DNA of 64,000 nucleotides from Actinomadura coerulea (GTDB lineage: Bacteria; Actinomycetota; Actinomycetes; Streptosporangiales; Streptosporangiaceae), in assembly GCF_014208105.1 (NCBI RefSeq), contig NZ_JACHMQ010000001.1, forward strand, positions 7,812,001 to 7,876,000. The letters run 5' to 3'. Every line of letters starts with the position of its first letter. Position 1 is the stretch's first letter. The position numbers and the translations under genes are program-made. Under the pieces are notes generated by a model, which was not told where the DNA came from, made no database searches, and was given only the letters and a program-made list of their open reading frames with translations. Below are positions 40,781-49,461 of the stretch, piece after piece.

Positions 40781-41689
40781 TCAGGGCAGGGGCCGGTGGT
40801 CCTTCAGAAGCGGTTCCAGGAGGTCGCCGTGCTCGTCCACCCGGGCGAGGACGTCCTCGGGGCCGAAGACGAGGTCGGCGGCGTCCCCGCACGACTCCAG
40901 CTCGTCCCAGGTGATGGGCGTCGACACCGAGGGGCGGTTCCCGGCGCGCAGCGAGTAGGGCGCGACGGTCGTCTTGGCCGGGTTGTTCTGGCTCCAGTCG
41001 ACGAACACCTTGCCCTCGCGCAGCCGCCGCTCCATCTTCGCGACGACCAGCTTCGGGTTCTCGTCCGCCAGGCGCTGCGCGGCGGCCTTGGCGTACTCCG
41101 ACGTCCGCTCGGCCTCCTTCGGCTCCTCGATCGGGACGTACAGGTGCAGGCCCTTCTTGCCGCTCGTCTTGGGACAGGACTCCAGACCGTCCTCGGCGAG
41201 CACGTCGCGCAGCAGGGCCGCGACCTCGCACGCCTCCACGATCGTGGCGGGCGGGCCCGGGTCCAGGTCGAAGACCACCAGGTCGGGGGTGTGCACCTTG
41301 CCGCGAGGGCCGACCTTCCACTGCGGGACGTGCAGTTCCAGCGCGGCGAGGTTCGCGCACCACACGAGCGTGGGCAGGTCGTCGACGACGACGAAGTCGA
41401 GCGTGTCGCGGCCCTTGGAGCTGCCGGGGGTGGGGATCGTCGCGGTGCGGATCCAGTCCGGGGTGTGGGAGGGGGCGTTCTTCTCGAAGAACTTGCCGCC
41501 GTCGACGCCGTCCGGCCAGCGGATGCGGGTCGCGGCGCGGTCCCGCAGGTGGGGGAGCATGACCGGGGCGATGCGGGCGTAGTAGTCGATGACCTCGCCC
41601 TTGGTGAACTCCGGGTACAGGTTCTTGTCGAGGTTGGAGAGGGAGAGCTGACGGCCGTCCACGTCGACGGCGGTCCTCTTACTGCTCAC
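40781..41689 (-). CDS. ligD: NHEJ DNA polymerase/primase (LigD polymerase domain)
   Basis: A 302-residue stand-alone LigD-type PolDom that fills or extends broken ends with ribonucleotides. Motifs: LSNLDKNLYPEFTKGEVIDY at the N-terminus, VVFDLDPG (catalytic Asp-x-Asp), TSGKKGLHLYVPI and VFVDWSQN (third Asp). GTG 41689 lies inside the ligase gene, which it overlaps by 11 bases, with GGAGG seven bases upstream. The phosphoesterase domain of full LigD is absent. With ligase and divergent Ku it forms an NHEJ unit. Confidence 0.92.
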   Translation of the reverse strand: MSSKRTAVDVDGRQLSLSNLDKNLYPEFTKGEVIDYYARIAPVMLPHLRDRAATRIRWPDGVDGGKFFEKNAPSHTPDWIRTATIPTPGSSKGRDTLDFVVVDDLPTLVWCANLAALELHVPQWKVGPRGKVHTPDLVVFDLDPGPPATIVEACEVAALLRDVLAEDGLESCPKTSGKKGLHLYVPIEEPKEAERTSEYAKAAAQRLADENPKLVVAKMERRLREGKVFVDWSQNNPAKTTVAPYSLRAGNRPSVSTPITWDELESCGDAADLVFGPEDVLARVDEHGDLLEPLLKDHRPLP

Positions 41690-42653
41690 TCGTGACCTCC
41701 AGGGGGTCCTTGTCGTCACGCAGGCCCCGCCAGGACGGGAATCGGAGGCGGCCGTCCCTGGTCCGGGCACTGTAGGCGACCTCCCCGACGAGCCGGGGCT
41801 CAACCCATTGGGCGTCGCGGGCGAACTCCCGCGGAACGGGCTCGTCGTAGGGGCTCGTCGGACGGCGCAGCGGCCACAGCGTCTCGTACAGCTCGTCCAG
41901 GGCGCGGTCGCTGAAGCCCGTGCCCACGTGCCCGACGAAACCCAGCCGGCCCTTCCCGTCGTACTCGCCGAGCAGCAGCGAGCCCACGCCGCCTTCGCGC
42001 CGGCCCTTCCCGGGCTTCCAGCCGCACACGACGACCTCGCGCGTCATGAAGTTCTTCACCTTGCGCCAGAAGTCGACGCGGCGCCCCGGGCGGTACGGCG
42101 AGTCGAGGCGCTTGGCGAGCAGGCCCTCCATCCGCTGCTCGCGGGTGAAGGCGAGCAGCTCCTCCACCTGGAGCCGGTCGCTTCCGTGCAGGTACGGGGG
42201 CACCTCCACGGGGCCGGTGCCGGCGAGGTCCAGCTCCGCCAGCACCGCGCGGCGGTCGGCGTAGGGGAGGTCGTACAGCAGGTGCCCGTCCAGGAAGAGG
42301 ACGTCGAACACGACGTAGCGGACGGGCACCTCGCGGATCAGGCGGGGGTCGGGGCGCTGGACGTGCATCCGGCGCTGGAGGCGTTCGAAGCTGGGGCGTC
42401 CCTCCTGGAAGGCGACGACCTCGCCGTCCAGCACGACGTCGTGGTCGGGCAGCAGGTCGGCGAGGGCGGACAGCTCGGGGTAGCGGCCCGCCACCTCGCC
42501 GCCGCGCCGCCCGGCGGCGCGGACGCCGTCGGCGGAGACGTGCGACAGGACGCGCACGCCGTCCCATTTCAGCTCCAGGCCCCACTTCCCGCCGTCGGAG
42601 GGGAGGTCCCCGGTGGAGGCCATCATCGGCTCGACGGGCCACGGCATGGTCAT
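41679..42653 (-). CDS. ATP-dependent DNA ligase (LigD ligase domain/LigC type)
   Basis: A 324-residue ATP-dependent ligase. The adenylated Lys is in ELKWDGVR (about residues 28-35), with DGEVVAF (motif III), YVVFDVLFLDG, EGLLAKR (motif IV) and WRKVKNF (motif V), then an OB-fold ending. It would seal breaks after end processing by the overlapping polymerase gene. Start ATG 42653 (alternative ATG 42647). The 113-base gap to ku holds a perfect 8-bp inverted repeat. Confidence 0.92.
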   Translation of the reverse strand: MTMPWPVEPMMASTGDLPSDGGKWGLELKWDGVRVLSHVSADGVRAAGRRGGEVAGRYPELSALADLLPDHDVVLDGEVVAFQEGRPSFERLQRRMHVQRPDPRLIREVPVRYVVFDVLFLDGHLLYDLPYADRRAVLAELDLAGTGPVEVPPYLHGSDRLQVEELLAFTREQRMEGLLAKRLDSPYRPGRRVDFWRKVKNFMTREVVVCGWKPGKGRREGGVGSLLLGEYDGKGRLGFVGHVGTGFSDRALDELYETLWPLRRPTSPYDEPVPREFARDAQWVEPRLVGEVAYSARTRDGRLRFPSWRGLRDDKDPLEVTSEQ

Positions 42654-42696
42654 ACCGCCGTCTTACCCCGTCCCGCCGCACGGGGAAAGGATCACG

Positions 42697-42725
42697 ACGT
42701 CGTTCTGGCGCAAATCGAACGACGT
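42697..42725. promoter_or_regulatory. Inverted repeat in the ku/ligase divergent promoter
   Basis: ACGTCGTT (42697-42704), 13 bases, AACGACGT (42718-42725): perfect 8-bp arms centred between the two divergent NHEJ transcripts. It does not match a LexA box. Confidence 0.4.
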
Positions 42726-42766
42726 TGCGACGCTAGGGGCAGGAACGGGCTGGGTAAGGACGGATC

Positions 42767-43672
42767 ATGCGCAGTATCTGGAAGGGCGCGATCTCCTTCG
42801 GTCTGGTGACCATACCGGTGAAGCTCTACTCGGCGACCGAGCAGCGGGACGTCGCCTTCCACCAGGTGCACCGCGAGGACGGGGGGCGCATCAAGTACAA
42901 GCGGGTGTGCACGGTCGACGGCGAGGAGGTCTCCTACTCCGACATCGCCAAGGGCTACGAGCTGCCGAGCGGCGAGATGGTGATCCTCACCGACGAGGAC
43001 TTCGCCGACCTGCCGCTGTCGTCCAGCCGCCGGATCGACGTCCTGCAGTTCGTGGAGCGCGAGGAGGTCGACCCGATCTACTTCGCGAAGTCCTACTACC
43101 TGGAGCCCGACGCGCAGGGCGCCAAGCCGTACGTGCTGCTGCGGGACGCGCTGGAGAGCTCCGGCCAGGTCGCGATCGTCAAGGTGGCGCTGCGGCAGCG
43201 CGAGTCGCTCGCGACGCTGCGGGTCCGCGAGGGCGTGTTCGTCCTGGAGACGATGCTCTGGCCGGACGAGGTCCGCGCGCCCGAGTTCCCCTTCCTGGAG
43301 GAGGACATCGAGGTCCGCAAGCAGGAGCTGTCGATGGCGACGTCCCTGATCGAGTCGATGGAGGGGGACTTCGACCCGGGCGAGTACAAGGACGCCTACC
43401 GGGAGGCGCTCCAGGCGGTGATCGACGCCAAGGTCGAGGGGCGGGAGGTGGCGCGGCCCGCCGAGGAGGGCGCGGAGGAACCCGCCGCGGACCTGCTCAG
43501 CGCGCTGCGCGCGAGTGTCGAGGCGGCGAAGAAGAGCCGCGGCGAGAAGACGGGGAAGGCGGCGTCGGGCAAGGGGGCGCCGGCGAAGAAGCCCGCCGCG
43601 CGCAAGACGGCGTCGTCCAAGTCCGGCGAGAAGAAGGAGCCGGCCAGGAGCCGCGGCCGCAAGTCGGCGTGA
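42767..43672 (+). CDS. ku: Ku DNA end-binding protein
   Basis: A 301-residue bacterial Ku homodimer subunit that binds double-strand ends and recruits LigD. The Ku core (about 1-250) begins MRSIWKGAISFGLVTIPVKL and contains VEREEVDPIYFAKSYYLEP. After residue 255 comes a Lys/Ala/Pro-rich basic tail with KKSRGEK, AKKPAARK and GRKSA, which in characterised bacterial Ku proteins aids DNA threading and ligase stimulation. It is divergent from the ligase gene. Confidence 0.95.
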   Translation: MRSIWKGAISFGLVTIPVKLYSATEQRDVAFHQVHREDGGRIKYKRVCTVDGEEVSYSDIAKGYELPSGEMVILTDEDFADLPLSSSRRIDVLQFVEREEVDPIYFAKSYYLEPDAQGAKPYVLLRDALESSGQVAIVKVALRQRESLATLRVREGVFVLETMLWPDEVRAPEFPFLEEDIEVRKQELSMATSLIESMEGDFDPGEYKDAYREALQAVIDAKVEGREVARPAEEGAEEPAADLLSALRASVEAAKKSRGEKTGKAASGKGAPAKKPAARKTASSKSGEKKEPARSRGRKSA

Positions 43673-43784
43673 CTCCGCCGCGGGGGTGGCGGCGTCCGGG
43701 CTCGGTGGTTCACGAGCATGCCCCCAGAGCGGGTCGCGGCGTCCCCTCGAATCGGCTGGAGGACGGCCGCGTGCGCCGAGCGGC

Positions 43785-44087
43785 TCAGTTGTCGCGGCGG
43801 GCGGCGAGCACCCGGCCGACGGCGGCGGCAGCGGCGGCCGGGTCGGCGCACGGCGCGATCCGCTCGCCCCAGCCGTAGCAGTAGGACCAGCCGTCGCCGG
43901 AACGTTCCCGCACCGCGATGACGCTCTCGTTCACCCGCGGCAGGCGGGGGTCGGCGATGTGCGCGGTGGGACGGCGGTCGGCGGGCGCGGCGACCTCGAC
44001 GGCCCAGCCGGCGGAGCGCAGGACGCCGGTGAGCCGCTCCAGGTGCGCGAGCGCCGTCTCGGCCTCGGTGATCATCAGCGCGGACAT
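43785..44087 (-). CDS. Hypothetical protein
   Basis: A 100-residue protein I do not recognise. It has an N-terminal helix (AETALAHLERLTGVLRSAGW), strands WAVEVAAPAD and ESVIAVRERSGDGWSYCYGWG, and a C-terminal Ala-rich helix ending VLAARRDN. TTGGAGG lies five bases before ATG 44087, which supports it as a real gene. It stands between ku and the MMPL gene; no operon partner is evident. Confidence 0.6.
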   Translation of the reverse strand: MSALMITEAETALAHLERLTGVLRSAGWAVEVAAPADRRPTAHIADPRLPRVNESVIAVRERSGDGWSYCYGWGERIAPCADPAAAAAAVGRVLAARRDN

Positions 44088-44238
44088 GGTGCCTCCAAAG
44101 GAACGTCCCGGCACGGGAGGGGTTCGGGGATCCGCCGGGCGGGGGCCGTCGCGGAATGCCTCACGCGAGGGCGGAGCCGGTGGAATGGCGTTCAGTCTTG
44201 CGCCGGGCGGAGGAGTCCACAAGCGGTTCGGGGGGATT

Positions 44239-44268
44239 GGTGGCCGGCACTTCGGTGTGCCGGCCACC
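44239..44268. terminator. Terminator downstream of the MMPL gene
   Basis: Perfect 12-bp stem (44239-44250 with 44257-44268) with a TTCGGT loop, 10 bases past the MMPL stop on the minus strand. Confidence 0.65.
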
Positions 44269-44278
44269 GGGGCGGGCG

Positions 44279-46444
44279 TCAGCCCACGGGCTCCAGCCGC
44301 GACGGGGGAGCGGCGGGGGCGTCGCCCTCGCGGATCCCGTACCGGCCGTAGAACCGGGCGAGCGGGCCGGGCGCCCACCAGTTCGCGCGGCCGAGCAGCC
44401 GCATCGTGGCGGGCACGAGCAGCGCCCGGACGACGGTCGCGTCCAGCAGGATCGCCACGGCCATCCCGACGCCGGTCATCTTGATGAACGTGATGCCGGA
44501 CGTGGCGAACGCTCCGATCACCACGATGAACAGCAGCGCGGCGCTGGTGATGATGGCGCCGGTGCGCTGCACGCCGGAGGCGACGGCCGCGGTGTTGGAG
44601 CCGGTCAGGTCGTACTGCTCGCGGACCCGCGACAGCAGGAACACCTCGTAGTCCATCGAGATGCCGAACAGCATCGCCAGCATGAGGATCGGCATCGCGG
44701 GGGAGATGGAGCCGGTCGCGGTGAAGCCGAGCGGGCCGGACAGGTGGCCGTCCTGGAAGACCAGCACGACCGCGCCGAAGGTGGCCGACAGCGACAGCAT
44801 GTTCATGACGATCGCCTTCAGCGGCAGCAGCACCGACCCGAACGCGAGGAACAGCAGGAGGAACGTGGCGCCGCCGACCAGCAGGGCCAGCCAGGGCAGG
44901 GTCGCGCCGATGCTGTCGAGCTGGTCGACCACGTCGGCCGTCTCACCGCCGACGTGGGCGCGCGCGCCGGGCGGCGGCGGGACGTCCCGGACCCGCTGGA
45001 CGAGGTCGCGGGCGGCGCCGGAGTTCGGGTCGGCGTCGTAGCGCAGCGCGATCCGGGTCGTCGTCCCGCCGGCGCCGGTGACCGTCGCGTCCGTGACGCC
45101 GGGCAGCGCGTCCAGGCGGGCCCCGTACGCCTGGACGGCGGCCCGGTCGGACGTTCCCGTCACGACGGCCTCGATCGGGCTGGTGGCGTTGCGGGGGAAG
45201 CGGGTCTCCAGCGTCTCGGAGACGACCCGCGCGTCGGTGCCGTCCGGCAGCACCTTCGCGTCCACGCCGCCCCAGTTGATGCGCAGGAACGGCGCGCCGA
45301 GCGCGAGGAGCAGCGCCACGGTCGCGACCATGTAGACGACCGGGCGGCGCATCACGCTGCGCGCGACCCGCCCCCACCAGCCGTCGGACCGGTCGCCGGC
45401 CGCCGCCGCCCGGCGCCGCCGGATCGGCAGCGCGTTCACCTTCGGGCCGAGGGCGGCCATCAGCGCGGGCAGCACGGTCAGGGCCCCGGCCATGCACACC
45501 AGCACGGTGGCGATGCCGCCGTAGCCCATGGAGACCAGGAAGTTCTGGTCGAACAGCAGCAGCCCGGACAGCGAGACGGCCACCGTGACGCCGGAGACCG
45601 CGACGGTGCGCCCGGCCGTGGCCATCGTGGCGGCCAGCGCGTCCTCCGCGGAGGCGCCGTCCCGGCCGATCTCCTCGCGGAACCGGCTGACCATGAACAG
45701 CCCGTAGTCGATCGCGAGGCCGAGCCCGAGGAACGTGGTGATGTTGACGGCGAAGATCGACACGTCGGTGACGTAGGCCAGCGCGTGCAGCGCGGTGAAC
45801 GAGCCGAGGATGGCCATGCCGCCGACCAGCAGCGGCAGGCTCGCCGAGACCAGCCCGCCGAAGATCAGCACCAGCAGCACCAGGAGCACCGGCATGGCCA
45901 TGCCCTCGGCCCGGCCGATGTCGGACGAGACGCGCTCGTTGATCGCGACCCCGGTGCCGACCGCGCCGCCGACCTTCGCGGTGAGCCCGCCGCCGACCTC
46001 GGCGAGGTCGTCCCGGACCGCCTTGTAGCTGTCCTCCCTGGCGGCCTCGTCGGAGCCGGCGAGCTGCAGGACGGCATAGGTCGCCTTGCGGTCGTCGCTG
46101 ACGAACTGCGGCGCGTCGGTCGTCCAGTACGTGCTGGCCTTGGCGACCTTGTCCGGGGGCAGCGCGGCCAGGGCGCGCTCCACGGACGCCTGGAAGGACG
46201 GGTCGTCGACCGTCGTCCGGCCCTGGTAGAGGACCACGACGTCGGCGGCGCCCCGCCCGAGGTCGCGCTCGGCGATCCGCTCCGCCGCCGCGCTCTGGCT
46301 GCCCGGCGTGTCGAAGCCGCCGGAGGAGGTCAGCGCGCCGAAGACGCCCGTGCCCCACACCGCGGCGAACACCAGGAACGCTCCCGCGGCGGCGAGGACC
46401 CACCGCCTGCGCCGGTGGACCCACCTGCCCCATCGCTCGAACAT
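44279..46444 (-). CDS. MMPL-family (RND) exporter
   Basis: A 721-residue RND-type membrane protein with two MMPL repeats: TM1 at about 17-38, a periplasmic domain, five TMs near 165-350, a second TM near 365-385, another periplasmic domain and five C-terminal TMs. Conserved segments include GLGLAIDYGLFMVSRFREE and LFGISMDYEVFLLSRVREQ, carrying the Asp/Tyr proton-relay residues of both halves. Such proteins export lipids, siderophores or drugs. ATG 46444 follows GGAGGAGG. A divergent TetR gene and two operator-like repeats indicate repression. Confidence 0.92.
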   Translation of the reverse strand: MFERWGRWVHRRRRWVLAAAGAFLVFAAVWGTGVFGALTSSGGFDTPGSQSAAAERIAERDLGRGAADVVVLYQGRTTVDDPSFQASVERALAALPPDKVAKASTYWTTDAPQFVSDDRKATYAVLQLAGSDEAAREDSYKAVRDDLAEVGGGLTAKVGGAVGTGVAINERVSSDIGRAEGMAMPVLLVLLVLIFGGLVSASLPLLVGGMAILGSFTALHALAYVTDVSIFAVNITTFLGLGLAIDYGLFMVSRFREEIGRDGASAEDALAATMATAGRTVAVSGVTVAVSLSGLLLFDQNFLVSMGYGGIATVLVCMAGALTVLPALMAALGPKVNALPIRRRRAAAAGDRSDGWWGRVARSVMRRPVVYMVATVALLLALGAPFLRINWGGVDAKVLPDGTDARVVSETLETRFPRNATSPIEAVVTGTSDRAAVQAYGARLDALPGVTDATVTGAGGTTTRIALRYDADPNSGAARDLVQRVRDVPPPPGARAHVGGETADVVDQLDSIGATLPWLALLVGGATFLLLFLAFGSVLLPLKAIVMNMLSLSATFGAVVLVFQDGHLSGPLGFTATGSISPAMPILMLAMLFGISMDYEVFLLSRVREQYDLTGSNTAAVASGVQRTGAIITSAALLFIVVIGAFATSGITFIKMTGVGMAVAILLDATVVRALLVPATMRLLGRANWWAPGPLARFYGRYGIREGDAPAAPPSRLEPVG

Positions 46445-46480
46445 GACGCTCCTCCTCCAGCCCCGTTACCTTGAGTAATT

Positions 46481-46501
46481 TCAGTAAACGCCGTAAACTG
46501 A
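46481..46501. promoter_or_regulatory. Operator-like inverted repeat 1 (MMPL/TetR)
   Basis: TCAGT (46481-46485), 11 bases, ACTGA (46497-46501), with GTAAAC repeated inside. It is adjacent to the MMPL promoter side of the divergent region. Confidence 0.4.
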
Positions 46502-46502
46502 G

Positions 46503-46529
46503 AACAGCGTTAACTTCGCATACGCTGTT
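46503..46529. promoter_or_regulatory. Operator-like inverted repeat 2 (MMPL/TetR)
   Basis: AACAGCGT (46503-46510), 11 bases, ACGCTGTT (46522-46529): perfect arms. Its centre is 25 bases from that of the first repeat and the spacer length is the same, as expected for two TetR dimers. Confidence 0.5.
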
Positions 46530-46599
46530 AGCTGTCGTCAAGAGTGTTTTTGAGGAATCATGCGAGGGCGGCCGGGCACCCGGCAGAGAGGGGGCGGAG

Positions 46600-47316
46600 G
46601 TGGAATCGCGTCGTGATCGTCTGCGGGCCGCGACCGTCAGGGAGATCACCGACACCGCCCGGCGGATCCTCGTGGAGGAGGGCCCGGACGCGGTGACGCT
46701 GCGCGCCATCGCCCGCGAGATGGGCATGACCGCCCCCGCGCTCTACCGCTACTTCGGCAGCCACGGCGAGCTGCTGCGGCACCTGGTCGGCGACCTGTTC
46801 ACCGAGCTGACCGGCGACCTGCACGCGGCCATGGAGGACGTGCCGAAGGGCGACATGAGCGGCAAGTTCATGACGGTGGCCCGCCAGTTCCGCCTCTGGG
46901 CGCTGGGGCATCCCCGCGAGTACTCGCTGCTCTTCGGCGCGCCCGTGCGCGGCGCCGCGCACCGGGAGGAGGTCGACTTCGCCGAGGAGTGCGCCCGCCA
47001 GTTCGGCTGGACGTTCATGGCCCTGTTCCTGGAGCTGTGGAGGAAGCAGCCGTTCCCGGTGATGCCCGAGGAGGAGATCGACCCCGGCCTGCGCGAGGAG
47101 CTGCGCCGCTACCGCGACGACGTGCTCGGCATCGCCCTGCCGCTCGGGGTGATCCAGCAGTTCCTCAAGTGCTGGATCAGGCTCCAGGGCGGCGTCAGCC
47201 TGGAGGTCTTCGGCCACCTCGAGTTCGCCCTGAGCGACGCCGCCCCCATGTTCGAGCTGATGCTCCGCGAGGTGACGGACGAGCTCGGCCTGACCTACGC
47301 GCCCCCCAGGGGCTGA
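46600..47316 (+). CDS. TetR-family regulator with WHG-type C-terminal domain
   Basis: A 238-residue regulator. The helix-turn-helix is at about residues 10-58 (VREITDTARRILVEEG, TLRAIAREMGMTAPALYRYF). The C-terminal domain, with RQFRLWALGHPREYSLLFG and VFGHLEFALSDA, matches the TetR_C_13/WHG type that often governs transporters. GTG 46600 follows GGGGCGGAG. It is divergent from the MMPL exporter, which it most likely represses through the two inverted repeats between them. Confidence 0.88.
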   Translation: MESRRDRLRAATVREITDTARRILVEEGPDAVTLRAIAREMGMTAPALYRYFGSHGELLRHLVGDLFTELTGDLHAAMEDVPKGDMSGKFMTVARQFRLWALGHPREYSLLFGAPVRGAAHREEVDFAEECARQFGWTFMALFLELWRKQPFPVMPEEEIDPGLREELRRYRDDVLGIALPLGVIQQFLKCWIRLQGGVSLEVFGHLEFALSDAAPMFELMLREVTDELGLTYAPPRG

Positions 47317-47422
47317 GCGGGGCTTTCCGCCGGAGAGGCGCCGCGGTCGCGCGGCCGCCGAGGCGTCAGGTGATGTGCCAGATGACGGCCCGCGGCGCCG
47401 AGGCCCGTACGGGCCCGGACAG

Positions 47423-47463
47423 CGGAAGGCCCCCGGACCCGTGGCGGGTCCGGGGGCCTTCCG
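47423..47463. terminator. Strong bidirectional terminator between tetR and moeZ
   Basis: Perfect 18-bp stem (47423-47440 with 47446-47463) and GTGGC loop, eight bases beyond the moeZ stop and 107 bases beyond the convergent tetR stop. Confidence 0.75.
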
Positions 47464-47470
47464 GCGGGCG

Positions 47471-48652
47471 TCAGTAGGACGGGAGGCTGGGGTCGATCTG
47501 GTTGACCCAGGCCAGGACGCCGCCGCCGACGTGGACGGCGTCGCCGAAGCCGGCGTTCTTCACGACGGCGAGGGCCTCGGCGGAGCGGACGCCCGACTTG
47601 CAGTGCAGGACGATCTTCTTGTCCTGCGGGAGGCGCTCCAGGGCGGAGCCGTTCAGGAACTCGCCCTTGGGGATGAGCGTGGCGCCCGGGATCGCGACGA
47701 TCTCGTACTCGTTGGGCTCGCGGACGTCCACGAGGAAGATGTCGTCGTCCCGGTCCTGCATGGCCTTGAGGTCGTGCACGGAGATCGTGGAGTCCCTGAC
47801 GGCCTCGGCGGCCTCGTCGGACACCGCGCCGCAGAACGCCTCGTAGTCCTCCAGCAGGTCGGTCTGCGTCGGGTTCTTGCCGCACAGGGGGCACTCGGGG
47901 TCCTTGCGGACCTTGACCGAGCGGTAGGTCATCTCCAGGGCGTCGTAGACCATCAGCCGGCCGACGAGCGGCTCGCCGATGCCGGTCAGCAGCTTGATGG
48001 CCTCGTTCACCTGGATGGAGCCGATGGACGCGCACAGCACGCCGAGGACCCCGCCCTCGGCGCAGGAGGGCACCATGCCGGGCGGCGGCGGCTCGGGGTA
48101 GAGGCAGCGGTAGCAGGGGCCGTGCTCGGCCCAGAAGACCGAGGCCTGGCCGTCGAACCGGTAGATCGAGCCCCACACGTACGGCTTGCCGAGAAGGACG
48201 GCGGCGTCGTTCACCATGTACCGGGTGGCGAAGTTGTCGGTGCCGTCCACGATGAGGTCGTAGCCGGAGAAGATGTCCATGATGTTGTCGCGGTCGAGCG
48301 CGGTGTCGTGCACCACGACGTCGATCAGCGGGTTGATGTCACGGACGGTCTCGGCGGCCGACTCGACCTTCGGCTTGCCGAGGGAGGACTGCCGGTGGAT
48401 GATCTGCCGCTGGAGGTTGGACTCGTCCACGACGTCGAAGTCGATGACGCCGAGGGTGCCCACCCCGGCGGCGGCCAGGTAGAGCAGGGCGGGGGAGCCG
48501 AGGCCGCCCGCGCCGACGACCAGGACCTTGGCGTTCTTGAGGCGCTTCTGCCCGGCCATCCCCACATCGGGAATGATCAGGTGCCGCGAGTAGCGGTTGA
48601 CCTCGTCGCGGGTGAGCTCCGGGGCGGGCTCGACCAGAGGTGGCAACGACAC
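47471..48652 (-). CDS. moeZ: Adenylyltransferase/sulfurtransferase MoeZ
   Basis: A 393-residue fusion of a ThiF/MoeB E1-like domain (ATP motif VVGAGGLGSP at about 44-53; zinc CxxC pairs CYRC and CPLC) and a C-terminal rhodanese domain (FLVDVREPNEYE, active-site Cys in LHCKSGVRS). In actinobacteria MoeZ adenylates and sulfurates small carrier proteins (MoaD2, CysO, ThiS-type) for molybdopterin, cysteine and thiamine synthesis. Start GTG 48652. It is monocistronic with a strong terminator. Confidence 0.95.
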   Translation of the reverse strand: MSLPPLVEPAPELTRDEVNRYSRHLIIPDVGMAGQKRLKNAKVLVVGAGGLGSPALLYLAAAGVGTLGVIDFDVVDESNLQRQIIHRQSSLGKPKVESAAETVRDINPLIDVVVHDTALDRDNIMDIFSGYDLIVDGTDNFATRYMVNDAAVLLGKPYVWGSIYRFDGQASVFWAEHGPCYRCLYPEPPPPGMVPSCAEGGVLGVLCASIGSIQVNEAIKLLTGIGEPLVGRLMVYDALEMTYRSVKVRKDPECPLCGKNPTQTDLLEDYEAFCGAVSDEAAEAVRDSTISVHDLKAMQDRDDDIFLVDVREPNEYEIVAIPGATLIPKGEFLNGSALERLPQDKKIVLHCKSGVRSAEALAVVKNAGFGDAVHVGGGVLAWVNQIDPSLPSY

Positions 48653-48871
48653 GGTGAATGCTCCTGTGCTGGCGCTCGACGTTCAAGGACGGCGGGACGT
48701 CATCGTCCTCCCACGGCACAACCTTGCCATGTGCTGCGGCATTCCCGGCAGGCGCCCGCCGGACGGTTGCCCGTGTCTCACCCGGTAGCGGAATGGATCG
48801 CCATGAAAGGGGCACCGTACGGGCGCGAGGCCGGCGACCGGACCGGCCGCGGGTGAGGAGAGGTGACGGGC

Positions 48872-49063
48872 ATGGGGTTCATGAAGAGGCTCACGGGCGA
48901 ACGGGCCGGCCGCCGGACGGCGGGGAAGCGGCGCAAGCCGAGCCCGCGCGAGCAGCGGGCGCGGATGCGCACCGAGCAGGCCGAGGCGAAGCTCCTGGAG
49001 ACCGAGGCCCTCATCCACGAGGAGGCCGAGCGCCTGCGCCGCGCTACCCGGACGTCCGCATAA
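48872..49063 (+). CDS. Small basic coiled-coil protein
   Basis: A 63-residue protein, MGFMKRLTGERAGRRTAGKR at the start, then a predicted helix with RTEQAEAKLLETEALIHEEAE. I do not recognise a family. GAGGAGAGG (48855-48863) precedes ATG 48872 with good spacing. It lies 58 bases before a CsbD gene and both proteins begin MGF followed by a Lys-rich helix, so co-expression is likely. Confidence 0.55.
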   Translation: MGFMKRLTGERAGRRTAGKRRKPSPREQRARMRTEQAEAKLLETEALIHEEAERLRRATRTSA

Positions 49064-49121
49064 TCCAGGCTATCGGGGGCATAGGCCGGGTTGTACGACA
49101 CTCCGTACATGAGGAGGAACA

Positions 49122-49313
49122 GTGGGTTTCCTCGACAAGCTGAAGAACAAGACTCAGCAGGCCAAGGGCCGGGGCAAGGAGGAGGCCGGGCGCCAGTCCG
49201 GTGACCCGTACCTGGAGGCCGAGGGCAAGAGCGACCGCGCGACCGGCGGCGCCAAGCAGGTCGGCGAGAAGGCCAAGGACGCCGCCAGGGAGGCGAAGCG
49301 GGCCGTGGAGTAG
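49122..49313 (+). CDS. CsbD-family stress protein
   Basis: A 63-residue hydrophilic protein rich in Lys, Ala, Gly and Glu: LDKLKNKTQQAKGRGKEEAG, then GKSDRATGGAKQVGEKAKDAA. This is the CsbD-like pattern of general-stress proteins of unknown biochemical role. GAGGAGG lies five bases before GTG 49122. A hairpin follows about 40 bases past the stop. Confidence 0.88.
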   Translation: MGFLDKLKNKTQQAKGRGKEEAGRQSGDPYLEAEGKSDRATGGAKQVGEKAKDAAREAKRAVE

Positions 49314-49353
49314 GACTCCGGCCTCGATATCCGGCCGCTGGACCTTGTGGAGC

Positions 49354-49377
49354 GGGGCCCCTCCGAGGAGGGGCCTC
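49354..49377 (+). terminator. Terminator after the CsbD gene
   Basis: GGCCCCTC and GAGGGGCC (49356-49363, 49368-49375) form an 8-bp stem, extendable by a G-U and a G-C pair, with a CGAG loop, followed by ATCCCTTCC. Confidence 0.5.
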
Positions 49378-49447
49378 ATCCCTTCCTCCCCCGTGCGGCG
49401 ACGGCGGGCCTTGGCGGGATGACAAGCGGAATGTCGTGAAGCGCCGT

Positions 49448-49453
49448 TAATCT
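49448..49453 (+). promoter_or_regulatory. -10 element (TAATCT) of subtilase cassette 1
   Basis: TAATCT ends eight bases before GTG 49462 and no Shine-Dalgarno is present, suggesting a leaderless transcript for the first cassette. Confidence 0.45.
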
Positions 49454-49461
49454 TGACTGTT

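Noticed and set aside
42711..42731. LexA box upstream of ku (TCGAACGACGTTGCGA)
   Set aside because: The half-sites are one base too close and the right flank does not match; explained better by the 8-bp inverted repeat.
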